Source of the DNA: Mesorhizobium sp. L-8-3
GTDB lineage: Bacteria > Pseudomonadota > Alphaproteobacteria > Rhizobiales > Rhizobiaceae
DNA length: 64,000 nucleotides
NCBI RefSeq assembly: GCF_016756615.1
Contig: NZ_AP023262.1
Span: forward strand, 6,883,501 to 6,947,500
Direction: 5' to 3'
Part shown: piece by piece, positions 9,595-17,609 of the stretch
Position numbering within the stretch: the stretch's first letter is position 1
Layout: every line of letters starts with the position of its first letter
The notes under the pieces: model-generated
What the model was told of the DNA's origin: nothing
The model's database searches: none
Seen by the model: only the letters and a program-made list of their open reading frames with translations
Translations under genes and position numbers: made by a program

Positions 9595-12072
9595 TCAGCC
9601 GGCGCGGCGACGCGCCCGGCTTTCGGCGAGATCGTGCAGCGCTTCGCGGAAATCGCGCAGGCTGTCGCGGATTTCGTCGATGCCGTTCGGCGCCGCAACC
9701 GGCCAAGGGTCGCCGGCGGTATGATGCGACGACCGCGCCGCCGACTTCGCAGAAGGCTGCGGCGCGACCTGCGCGGAATAGGCGTGGGGATAAGCGACCG
9801 GCTCCATCGGCATCGGCTGCGTCCATGGCTGCGTGGCCGGATACGCCAACGTCGCCGGATACGTCGCCACGAGAGGCTGCGCATAGGCGACCGGCTGAGA
9901 CGGGAATGGCTGGGCTTGCGCCATCGCCTGGGACACGAACTGCCGGGCCGGCGCGACCGGCTGTGGCTTCGGAGGGAACCAGGGCGCGGGCGCGGCGACA
10001 GGCTGGCCGCGATCGAGATTCGCGCGCCGGAAAGCTTGCAGCCAGCCGGACGGGCGACCGTCGCCCGCCGCGCCGGACCGGCGCGCGGCTACGCGGGACG
10101 TCTCGCCGCTGTTGGGAACAGGCCGCTCCCTCACCGGCTCGACAGGCCCCGGACCAGGCGGACCAGGGTCGCGGGGGTCAGGCGGCCCAGGCGGCAACCC
10201 GCCTTGCGCCGCTCCATCGGCCGGTGGGATCGGACGGTTCGGTCGCGGCCGGATCGCGGTGTTTTCGCGAAGACTCTGCCAGGCGCCGCGCGCGCCGCCA
10301 AGGCCGACGCCGGCCATGAAGCCGAGCAGCGCTCCGGCGAGCACGATCATCGAACGGGACGGACCGAGCGGCGTCAGCGGGGCGAGGGCCCGCGAGATCA
10401 CGCTCATATTGGCGGTGTTGATATCCTTCTGCTCGCCCGTCTCCCTGGCGCGCAGGAGGAAAGCCTCGTAGACGGCGCGCTTTGCCGCCGCATCCCGCTC
10501 AAGCTCGCGCAAGGTCACGAGATCGTCGCTGACCGTGCCCTGGCGCACCTTGAGCTGCGCCAGCCGTGTCGACAGTTCCTGCTCGAGCTGGACGGCGCGC
10601 CTCAATTCCGTCTGGTTCGACGCAACGATACGCCTGAGTTCGTTGGCGATCCTGCCCCTGGCGCCGTCGAGCTGGGCTTCGGCTGCGATCCTGTCGGGGT
10701 GGCGCGGCCCGAGCCGCACGGCCAGCCGGTCGGCCTCTGCCTTCAACGCCGCATATTGCGACCTCAGTTCGGTCATGACGTTGGAGTTCATCTCCTCCGG
10801 CAGGCCGCCGCCGATCGCGTCGTTGACGTCGATATCCTTGCCCGACGCCGCCCTTGCGTTCAATTCGAGCGTGCGGGCCCGGGCGACGGCAAGCTGATCG
10901 TTCAGCCTGAGGATTTCGTCGTCGGTGATCAGCCTGCCCTGGGCATCGATGAGGTCGTTCTCGGCGCGATAGGCCTCCGCCTTGCGCTCGGCCGCCTCGA
11001 CGCCGCTGCGCAATTCGTCGAGGCGTGCGTTGAGCTCTTCGGCGGCGCGGCCGGCCGTGCCGGCCTGAAGTTCCCCCGATGTCTGCAGGAACACGTCGGT
11101 GACGGTGTTGGCGATCAGCGCGGATTTCTCCGGGTCGCGGGTCTTCGCCGCTACGACAATGACGAAAGTCTTGCCTCCGCGCTCCACACTGAGGCTTTCG
11201 GCGAGATTCTCGACGGCAAGCCTGCGCTTGCGATCGCCGGCGGCCGTCGCATCGCTGCGCGACAAGAGCGAACGGAGTTCCGAATAGACGCTGCCGAGGC
11301 CGCCTGAGCCCTGGCCGTTGAATTCGGGATCGTCGGCGAGATTGAGCTTGTCCACGACCTTGTTGAGCACGGACCCTGATGTGATGACGCGAACCTGGTT
11401 CTCGACCAGGGCGAGGGTCGCGTCCGACGGCAGGCCCGACTGGGTAAGCTCGCGGTCGACCAGCTTCAGGTCGCGCGGATCGAAGAGGATCTCGGCGACC
11501 GCCTCGTATTTCTTCGGCGTCGACAGCGCAACCGCGATGCCCAGCAGGGCACCGAGCACAGTCGTTGCGGCTATCAGGCGCCTGGCGTTGACGATCCCCA
11601 TGATGACTTTCATCGGGTCGATCAGCGGCCGCCAGATCTCCTCGTCGCGCTCCTCGATCAGGCGTGAAGCGTACCGCTCGTTGGAGGGTTCGTCCGCCAT
11701 GCGCGGCTGGGCGGCAGCGGGCATCGGCTGCGGCGCCGGCGCCGGCGCCGCGCTTTCTCGCGCGGGTTCGTCCGCTTCGCTCCCCCAGCCGCTCGACGGC
11801 GGACGGCCAAGCAGTCGCTCGCGCAGGGTGGGTGCACGGGAGACGGGCTCGATCTTCCGGTCGGACTGACGTGGCGCCGGCTCGGCCTTGGCCGCAACCT
11901 CCTCGGCCGCGCGCCGGTCCGCCTCGGCCAAGGCGGCGAGCAACGGGCTTTGCCCGGCATCGCGTCGCGGCTGCGGACCAGGGCGATCACCGCCGCGCTC
12001 TTCCGGCGTCGCATTCCCGAACGAAAGCAGCGAGCCGGCTCGTCTCCTTCGATCTCGACCGTCGTTGGACAT
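9595..12072 (-). CDS. Polysaccharide chain-length determinant (Wzz/GumC type) with long cytoplasmic tails and no kinase
   Basis: An 825-residue polysaccharide copolymerase. An N-terminal cytoplasmic segment of about 160 residues, rich in Ala, Pro and Arg, precedes transmembrane helix 1 (about 165-184). A periplasmic region with Wzz features follows (YEAVAEILFDPRD, then long coiled coil about 330-540), and transmembrane helix 2 is at about 570-590. The roughly 234-residue C-terminal tail is proline-rich (PPGPPDPRDPGPPGPGP), has five tyrosines between about 730 and 765, and ends in a charged amphipathic helix (DEIRDSLRDFREALHDL). ExoP/Wzc-type proteins carry a Walker tyrosine kinase at this position; none is seen here. 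It probably sets the length of the exopolysaccharide built by the neighbouring genes, with which it is divergent. Confidence 0.85.
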   Translation of the reverse strand: MSNDGRDRRRRAGSLLSFGNATPEERGGDRPGPQPRRDAGQSPLLAALAEADRRAAEEVAAKAEPAPRQSDRKIEPVSRAPTLRERLLGRPPSSGWGSEADEPARESAAPAPAPQPMPAAAQPRMADEPSNERYASRLIEERDEEIWRPLIDPMKVIMGIVNARRLIAATTVLGALLGIAVALSTPKKYEAVAEILFDPRDLKLVDRELTQSGLPSDATLALVENQVRVITSGSVLNKVVDKLNLADDPEFNGQGSGGLGSVYSELRSLLSRSDATAAGDRKRRLAVENLAESLSVERGGKTFVIVVAAKTRDPEKSALIANTVTDVFLQTSGELQAGTAGRAAEELNARLDELRSGVEAAERKAEAYRAENDLIDAQGRLITDDEILRLNDQLAVARARTLELNARAASGKDIDVNDAIGGGLPEEMNSNVMTELRSQYAALKAEADRLAVRLGPRHPDRIAAEAQLDGARGRIANELRRIVASNQTELRRAVQLEQELSTRLAQLKVRQGTVSDDLVTLRELERDAAAKRAVYEAFLLRARETGEQKDINTANMSVISRALAPLTPLGPSRSMIVLAGALLGFMAGVGLGGARGAWQSLRENTAIRPRPNRPIPPADGAAQGGLPPGPPDPRDPGPPGPGPVEPVRERPVPNSGETSRVAARRSGAAGDGRPSGWLQAFRRANLDRGQPVAAPAPWFPPKPQPVAPARQFVSQAMAQAQPFPSQPVAYAQPLVATYPATLAYPATQPWTQPMPMEPVAYPHAYSAQVAPQPSAKSAARSSHHTAGDPWPVAAPNGIDEIRDSLRDFREALHDLAESRARRRAG

Positions 12073-12249
12073 GATCCCTGCACTTCCGGAAATGGCTGCC
12101 GACCGCCGGCGCGGTCCCCCAATCGTTAAGCCACGCTAAACAGCCATGGGAAACAAAAGGTTAATTTCGCGGCCGGATTTGCTCGGTGCCAAGCCGAACC
12201 GGCTATTAAGCTTTGGCGCGTATGGGACAGAATCGGAGTTCCAACACCC

Positions 12250-13539
12250 ATGACCAATATCCGCGGAAGCGCCGGACAGATGAAGAGGTTCCTGCGTTTG
12301 CTGTCGGGCCGGCGCGACGCGCTGCAAGCCTACGCCACCGCCATCAGCGGCTCCGCCGGCCGTCTCGTCTTTTCGCTCATCTATTTCATCGCGCTCGCCA
12401 ACACGCTGACCATTGCCGATTTCGGACTGTTCGCCACGGCCTCGGCCGCCGGCGTCATGCTGTCGCGCATCCTGGCCTTCGGCTTCATCTCCGCGCTCTA
12501 TCGCGTCGCCACCGTCAAGCCGCGGCTGATCGGCACTTTTTCGGCCGGTTTCGCCGCGCTCGGCGTCCTTTCGCTCCCGGCACTCGCGGCCGCCTCCTGG
12601 CTGGTCTTCCTGCTGTTCTTCTCCGGCGACATCTCACCTCCGCTCTTCGCCCTCGTCGTCGTCGCCGAGGCCCTGCTCTGGCGGCCGGCCGAGGTCGTCG
12701 TCATCGTCAACAATGGCATGGGCCGGTTCGGAAGGGCGGCGACGCTCGTCATCACCGGCACGCTGACGCGCGCGGGCGCGGCCCTGCTGTTCGCCCTGTC
12801 GCCCCGGACCGATCTCGCCGCCTGGTGCTGGCTCTATCTCGCCGCCAATCTCGTCGCGCTCGCCGTCGCGATATTGGTCTTCCATCCGCGCCAGCGGCTG
12901 CGCCTGCGCATGGCGCTCTATTGGAGGCGGCTGCCCGATTCGCTTTATGTCGCCGGAGCCGAGGTGCTGTTCTATCTGCAGATGGAGTTCGACAAGCTGG
13001 TGGTGCTTGCTTATGGTGGGCCGCACCTCGCCGGCATCTATGCCATCGTCATGCGGCTGGTCGACCTCACCGCGATCCCGATCCGCACTTTCAGCATGAT
13101 GCTGGTCCAGAAGATGATGCGCGCGCCCGACATGCTGGCACGCCGGACTGTCCGGGCCGGCATCGAGGGCGGCGTCTTCCTCGTTTCGACCGTTGCGCTG
13201 CTGGCGCTGGCGCTGCTTCTCCATTTCTTTCCCAACGCGCTCGGCCGCAACGTGGCCGAAGCGGCCCCCCTTGTCGGATTGGCGTTGTTCGTTCCTGGCC
13301 TGCGCAACCTCGTCGAATATCAGGCCGAACTTCTCTTCGCGCGCGGCCAGACCGCCCTGCGCGCCGTCAACCTGGCGCTGCTGGCCGGGGCCAAGGCCCT
13401 GCTCCTGATCTGGCTGCTGAACCGGGTCGCGGATACCGCCGAACTGGTGCTGTGGCTGAATGGCGCGTTTGCTGCCCTCTACCTGCTCTCGGCCGTGCTC
13501 ACCTACTCCGCGCTCGGCAGGCCGGCGAAACGCCACTGA
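12250..13539 (+). CDS. Lipopolysaccharide/exopolysaccharide flippase-like membrane protein
   Basis: A 429-residue, very hydrophobic protein with about 12 predicted membrane segments, resembling the Wzx/RfbX branch of the MOP flippase superfamily. Such proteins move undecaprenyl-linked repeat units across the inner membrane. The N-terminal RLVFSLIYFIALANTLTIAD segment, with the early FGLFATASA stretch, is typical. No catalytic motif is expected. The sugar substrate is unknown. It is divergent from the chain-length determinant gene and followed six bases later by the convergent DUF6492 gene. Confidence 0.8.
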   Translation: MTNIRGSAGQMKRFLRLLSGRRDALQAYATAISGSAGRLVFSLIYFIALANTLTIADFGLFATASAAGVMLSRILAFGFISALYRVATVKPRLIGTFSAGFAALGVLSLPALAAASWLVFLLFFSGDISPPLFALVVVAEALLWRPAEVVVIVNNGMGRFGRAATLVITGTLTRAGAALLFALSPRTDLAAWCWLYLAANLVALAVAILVFHPRQRLRLRMALYWRRLPDSLYVAGAEVLFYLQMEFDKLVVLAYGGPHLAGIYAIVMRLVDLTAIPIRTFSMMLVQKMMRAPDMLARRTVRAGIEGGVFLVSTVALLALALLLHFFPNALGRNVAEAAPLVGLALFVPGLRNLVEYQAELLFARGQTALRAVNLALLAGAKALLLIWLLNRVADTAELVLWLNGAFAALYLLSAVLTYSALGRPAKRH

Positions 13540-13544
13540 CCTGA

Positions 13545-14468
13545 TCAGAGCATCGCGAGCAGCCTGCGGACGCGGCCAAGATCGGTGCCGATGAAGGACT
13601 GCATGCCGATCGCCACCTGCTCGGGCGCCATGCCATCGATGAAAGCCTGGAATTCGGCATCGGACATCGGGCTGCCGGTCCAATGGACGCGGCAGAATTC
13701 CTCCGATCCCGGGAAATGGCCCTCGCCGCCGATCACCTCATCGACATAGCGGCCATAAAGCATACATTCGGAGAAGCGGCGCTGAAGGCCGAGCGCCGAG
13801 GCCCAGTGTCGCCCGGTCTGGTCTTCGATGCGCCGGCACATGCCGGCGACGGTGGCGCGACGCCACGCGATCAAGGTGGCGATGTAGTCGTGCGGTGACA
13901 CCGCGGGCGCGGCGATGCCGAGCGCGGCAGCGGCATTGCGCGACCATGTCACGTGCTCGCGCCTGTCGGCCTCGTCCAGGACATCGTTGCGGCGGAAAAG
14001 CCGCACCCGGCCGTCGCGGCTGAAGGCCGAGCAATCGAAAGGCTTCAGGAAGGCGACGTCGGAATCGACATAGACCAGCACCGCCTCCGGCGCATGCCCG
14101 GCAATCGCGATGCGGCGCAACTGCTGCACGTGCCAGCCGCGCAGCGGCTTGGTCTTCGTGCTGACCCAGACGCGCCGCCGGAAGAGGCTCGTCGGGTCGG
14201 GCATGCAATGCAGCCAGGACGGGAGGAGATCGCGCTCGTCGACGACCAGACGATGCGGCGTTTCCAGGGCGCGGAACAGCGCGACGTCGCCACGCTCGAC
14301 CAGCAGATAATGTTTCGAGAAGCCGGAGACGAAGCGGTCCATCGTCTCGCACAACAGCCGGCAGCGTTCGAAGTCGGGTGCATAGCTGGCCGTGACGATC
14401 GCGTTGCTCTGTTCCACCGGTAGGGCGCCCGGCCCGACCTTCTCGACAGAAACGGGGAGGCTGCTCAT
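13545..14468 (-). CDS. DUF6492 family protein, probable glycosyltransferase-like enzyme
   Basis: A 307-residue soluble protein of the DUF6492 type found in rhizobial exopolysaccharide loci. It has a probable nucleotide-sugar fold: the early strand AIVTASYAPDFERCRLLCETM, a VYVDSDVAFLKPFD segment near residue 130 with a D-x-D motif, and later HDYIATLIAWRR and EFCRVHWTG. The D-S-D motif suggests a metal-dependent GT-A glycosyltransferase, but activity is inferred. The start at ATG 14468 overlaps the stop of the upstream WecG-type gene by four bases (14465-14468). The frame stays open far upstream in antisense to other genes, and that extension was discarded. Confidence 0.75.
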   Translation of the reverse strand: MSSLPVSVEKVGPGALPVEQSNAIVTASYAPDFERCRLLCETMDRFVSGFSKHYLLVERGDVALFRALETPHRLVVDERDLLPSWLHCMPDPTSLFRRRVWVSTKTKPLRGWHVQQLRRIAIAGHAPEAVLVYVDSDVAFLKPFDCSAFSRDGRVRLFRRNDVLDEADRREHVTWSRNAAAALGIAAPAVSPHDYIATLIAWRRATVAGMCRRIEDQTGRHWASALGLQRRFSECMLYGRYVDEVIGGEGHFPGSEEFCRVHWTGSPMSDAEFQAFIDGMAPEQVAIGMQSFIGTDLGRVRRLLAML

Positions 14469-15247
14469 GCAGCGGTTTCCGGCTGCCGGAGCTTCTGCCG
14501 CAGCACGCGCATGAGAAACAGCGGGTTGCCCAGGATGTAGCGGCGCCAAAGCCGGCCGGGTTCGAAGACCAGCCTGAACAGCCATTCGAGCCGGCTCCGC
14601 CTCATCCAGTAGGGCGCGCGCGGCACAGCCCCGCTCAGGAAATCGAACAGGGCGCCGACGCCGATCGCCATGGTGCAGTGGTCTTCCGTCACCCGACGAT
14701 GGATCCACAGTTCCTGGCGCGGCACGCCCATGGCGACCAGCAATATGTCGGGGCGGATCGTGGCGACGCGTTCGACGACACCGGTCTCCTCGTCGGGGCT
14801 GAAGAAGCCGTCGTCGATCACGACATAGCTGTGATGCGGCGCGAGCCTCGACAGCTTGTTCGCGGCCGCTTCGACATTGGCGCGTTCGGCGCCTAGCAGG
14901 CCGACCTTCTGCGGCGGATCCATGGCCTGCAGGACGGCCGGAACGAAGTCGGTCCCATTCAGATTCGCCGGGAAAGGCGCGCCATGGAGGAGACGGCCGG
15001 CAATGTCGACGCCAAAGCCGTCCGGCAGCACGACGAAATCGGCGAGCGCGTCCGCAAATTCCGGAACCACATAGGCCATGTTGGCGCTGTGGGCATTGAG
15101 GAACCCTATCTTGGTGAAGGTCCTCTCCTGCGCCAGCCGGCACAGCAGGGTTATGGCGTCGTTCCAATCGACGCTGGTCACCTGGACACCCAGTATGTCG
15201 CGTTCGGGCAGCGCAACCAGGGCGTCGCTCGTGGCATGGAGGTTCAT
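14465..15247 (-). CDS. WecG/TagA/CpsF family glycosyltransferase (GT26)
   Basis: A 260-residue enzyme that would transfer a sugar from a nucleotide donor to an undecaprenyl-linked intermediate at the cytoplasmic face of the membrane. Family markers are LNAHSANMAYV near residue 48, the DGFGVDIAGRLLHG segment near 75 with the conserved Asp, LLGAERANVE near 115, and MGVPRQELWIHRR near 175. The C-terminus is basic and aromatic (PYWMRRSRLEWLFRLVFEPGRLWRRY), as in membrane-associated members. It overlaps both neighbours by four bases, so three genes (GT4, this one, DUF6492) form one tightly coupled operon. Confidence 0.92.
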   Translation of the reverse strand: MNLHATSDALVALPERDILGVQVTSVDWNDAITLLCRLAQERTFTKIGFLNAHSANMAYVVPEFADALADFVVLPDGFGVDIAGRLLHGAPFPANLNGTDFVPAVLQAMDPPQKVGLLGAERANVEAAANKLSRLAPHHSYVVIDDGFFSPDEETGVVERVATIRPDILLVAMGVPRQELWIHRRVTEDHCTMAIGVGALFDFLSGAVPRAPYWMRRSRLEWLFRLVFEPGRLWRRYILGNPLFLMRVLRQKLRQPETAA

Positions 15248-16419
15248 GCGGGGACCTTCGGTGCTGCCGGGTCGAGCGCCTGAAGCCCGAGCGCGATCTG
15301 GTGATCGAGCGCCTCGCGACGGCTTTCGAAGAAGCCGCGTCCGTCGAGGTCACGGAGCGGCAAGGACACCGCCTCCTCCAGAGCTCTGGCGAAGGCCTCT
15401 GGCTCGTCGGCGACGACGCAGTTGGCCGGCGGACGGTCGATGCCGCGAAGCGACCGGCTGGTTGCCACGGACGGCAGGCCGAGTTCAAAGGTCTCGATCG
15501 TCTTCAACTGCACGCCGCTGCCGGCCGTGCTGATCAGCGGCACGACCGCGCCCGACCTGACGAATTCGGTAGCATCCGGCACCCTGCCCACGAAACTCAC
15601 GCCGGGATGGGGGCTGGAAACGTTTCCGCCGATGCTGCCGGCGATGCGGATGCGAAAGTCCGGGTTCAGATGCGGGACGACCTCGTTCAGGAACCAGTCG
15701 AGGCCGATGCGGTTCGGTTGCCAGGTCCAGGTGCCGATCAGCGCGGCGTCGCAGTCGATGGCGCGTGGCGCCGGCGGCGGGGGCAACCGGTCACGGGTGA
15801 CGAGCGGCAGGAAAGCGGATTTCGATGCGTCGGCCACGCCGAGCGCTGCGCGGTCCTCCTCGGCGAGCGTCAAGACGAAGCGCGCCCTGCGGCAGAGCCG
15901 GTCCTCGATTTCCTTCAGGAGCCGAGCTTCGCGTGAGAACAGCAGGCGCTGGAACAGGCTGCCGGAGGCGGCGGCGTTCTCCTCGGCCGAGCGATGCTCG
16001 ACATTGTGCGCCACGAAGATCGACGGTCGATCGTCGAAGACCCCTTCGAAAGCCGCGGCGAACTGCACGGAGTTCAGGATGTAACCGTCGACCGGGCCGA
16101 TGCCCTTCAGGGCGGCCCGCACGGCTTCGGGAGAGACAACCCTGAGCTTGGCCGACGAAAAGGTCAGGCCGGAGCGCACCGCGCCGGCGAGCCAGGCGAG
16201 CTTGCGCGGCACGGACGCGGTGTCGGTGCGCACGTCGACAGCCCCCAGCACCACCGTGTCTTGGGGATCGGCCGGCTGCCTGCCCGGCCAAATGAAGCCG
16301 AGTACGGTGACGCGCACGCCAACGCGGCGCAGCGCGCCGATGATGGCGGCATTGGCGATCTCGTAACCTGTCGACGGCGCGCCATCAGGTACGATCGAAG
16401 TGGCGAAAACCAGATGCAT
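15244..16419 (-). CDS. Glycosyltransferase family 4 (GT-B fold)
   Basis: A 391-residue retaining glycosyltransferase candidate. The N-terminal half begins with HLVFATSIVPDGAPSTGYEIAN, typical of the acceptor-binding domain. The C-terminal half has GTWTWQPNRIGLDWFLNEVVPHL, RIAGSIGGN, and the donor-binding stretch VPLISTAGSGVQLKTIETFELGLPSVAT, where the Glu of the E-x7-E-like region is replaced by a K-T-I-E-T-F-E pattern common in this branch. First gene of the GT4-WecG-DUF6492 operon, divergent from the GT2 gene. The sugar is unknown. Confidence 0.88.
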   Translation of the reverse strand: MHLVFATSIVPDGAPSTGYEIANAAIIGALRRVGVRVTVLGFIWPGRQPADPQDTVVLGAVDVRTDTASVPRKLAWLAGAVRSGLTFSSAKLRVVSPEAVRAALKGIGPVDGYILNSVQFAAAFEGVFDDRPSIFVAHNVEHRSAEENAAASGSLFQRLLFSREARLLKEIEDRLCRRARFVLTLAEEDRAALGVADASKSAFLPLVTRDRLPPPPAPRAIDCDAALIGTWTWQPNRIGLDWFLNEVVPHLNPDFRIRIAGSIGGNVSSPHPGVSFVGRVPDATEFVRSGAVVPLISTAGSGVQLKTIETFELGLPSVATSRSLRGIDRPPANCVVADEPEAFARALEEAVSLPLRDLDGRGFFESRREALDHQIALGLQALDPAAPKVPA

Positions 16420-16440
16420 TGGACCCTGTCCCGTGCGACT

Positions 16441-16526
16441 CCGGTAGCAAAGGCCAGTGAACCGTCGATTAAACGCGATGCTCGGCCCGGCAACCTAGGA
16501 TGGAAGTCAACCGGTAGCAACGGTTG
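16441..16526. promoter_or_regulatory. Divergent promoter region with short repeats
   Basis: The 191-base gap between the divergent GT4 and GT2 genes holds the 10-mer CCGGTAGCAA twice, at 16441-16450 and 16511-16520, exactly 70 bases apart. It also holds an inverted repeat, CAACCG...CGGTTG, at 16508-16526. These could be regulator sites for the polysaccharide operons. The evidence is only repetition and position. Confidence 0.3.
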
Positions 16527-16610
16527 TTCATGAAAAGGTGTTTAACGCATCCTAAACGAAGCGTCGTGCTATTGTCGCCGCGAGGCGAGCTCGACAGGCG
16601 CGACCAGCAG

Positions 16611-17609
16611 ATGAATCCCATATCGACTGACGGAACGGTTTCGATCGTGGCCCGCTCGCCCGACCTCGACACAGAGGCGGTCGAGGTGGCGGTCACCGTG
16701 CCGACGTTCCGTCGTCCGGATCAGGTGCTGACGACGCTCGCCTCCATCCGGAATCAGAAGACGGCGCGGCGCTTCGCCATCGTCCTCATAGAGAACGACG
16801 CCGAGGGCCTCGCGGGAGCGCGGGCGGCAACGCCGCTGTTCGAGCGTGGCGATCTGCCCGGTCTCCTGATCGTCGCGCATCAACGCGGCAATTGCAGCGC
16901 CTACAATGCCGGCTGGCGCACCGCGCTCGCCGAGTTCCCGCGCTTTCGCTACATCGCCGTGATCGACGACGACGAGATCGCCGATCACGACTGGCTCGAG
17001 CAGCTCTGCGGCGCCGCCGAGCGCCTCGACGCCGCGATCGTCGGCGGCCCGCAGATCCCTGTATTCCCGGACGCGGCTTCCGAAAAATGGGCCACCCATC
17101 CGGTATTCGCCCCGCCCTATCGACAGAGCGGACCGGTCAAGGCGCTCTATTCGTCCGGCAATCTGCTCGTCTCGCGGGACGTGCTGACCCGGATGGAACA
17201 GCCCTTTCTCGACCTGCGCTTCAACTTCATGGGCGGCGGCGATTCCGATTTCCTCAGCCGCGCTGCCGAGGCCGGGTTCCGGCTGGCATGGTGCGACGAG
17301 GCGAAGCTGCGCGAAACGATCCCGGCCCGGCGGCTGGAAGCTGACTGGGTCCAGGCCCGGGGCCTGCGCAACGGTGTCATCTCGACCCTGGTCGAAAAGA
17401 AGAAGCGAGCCGGATCGCCGTTCGGGGCCGCCCGCGTCGCGGCCAAGAGCCTGCTTCTCCTGGCCGCATCGCCCGTTCGCGGCCTCGCCAGGCTGCTGAA
17501 GACGGGATCGCCGGCGATCGCGCTTTATCCGATCCATGTGGCGCTCGGCCGCGTGCTCGCCGAATTCGGCTATGCCAATGAACAGTACCGCCAGCCTGAG
17601 AAGAACTGA
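16611..17609 (+). CDS. Glycosyltransferase family 2 (GT-A fold)
   Basis: A 332-residue inverting glycosyltransferase candidate. The catalytic domain shows VAVTVPTFRRPDQVLTTLASI near residue 25, NCSAYNAGWRTAL near 95, the metal-binding IDDDEIADHDWLEQL near 116, and the acceptor-side GGGDSDFLSRAAEAG near 205. The C-terminal 60 residues are basic and moderately hydrophobic. The start was set at ATG 16611 because it begins just before the conserved domain, while the upstream extension overlaps promoter-like DNA. Its 3' end overlaps the start of the ligase-like gene by about 30 bases. Confidence 0.9.
   Translation: MNPISTDGTVSIVARSPDLDTEAVEVAVTVPTFRRPDQVLTTLASIRNQKTARRFAIVLIENDAEGLAGARAATPLFERGDLPGLLIVAHQRGNCSAYNAGWRTALAEFPRFRYIAVIDDDEIADHDWLEQLCGAAERLDAAIVGGPQIPVFPDAASEKWATHPVFAPPYRQSGPVKALYSSGNLLVSRDVLTRMEQPFLDLRFNFMGGGDSDFLSRAAEAGFRLAWCDEAKLRETIPARRLEADWVQARGLRNGVISTLVEKKKRAGSPFGAARVAAKSLLLLAASPVRGLARLLKTGSPAIALYPIHVALGRVLAEFGYANEQYRQPEKN

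Noticed and set aside
13545..15488. A possible 647-residue fusion of DUF6492 with an upstream part
   Set aside because: The upstream part is the wrong frame of the WecG/TagA gene. ATG 14468 with the four-base overlap explains the start.
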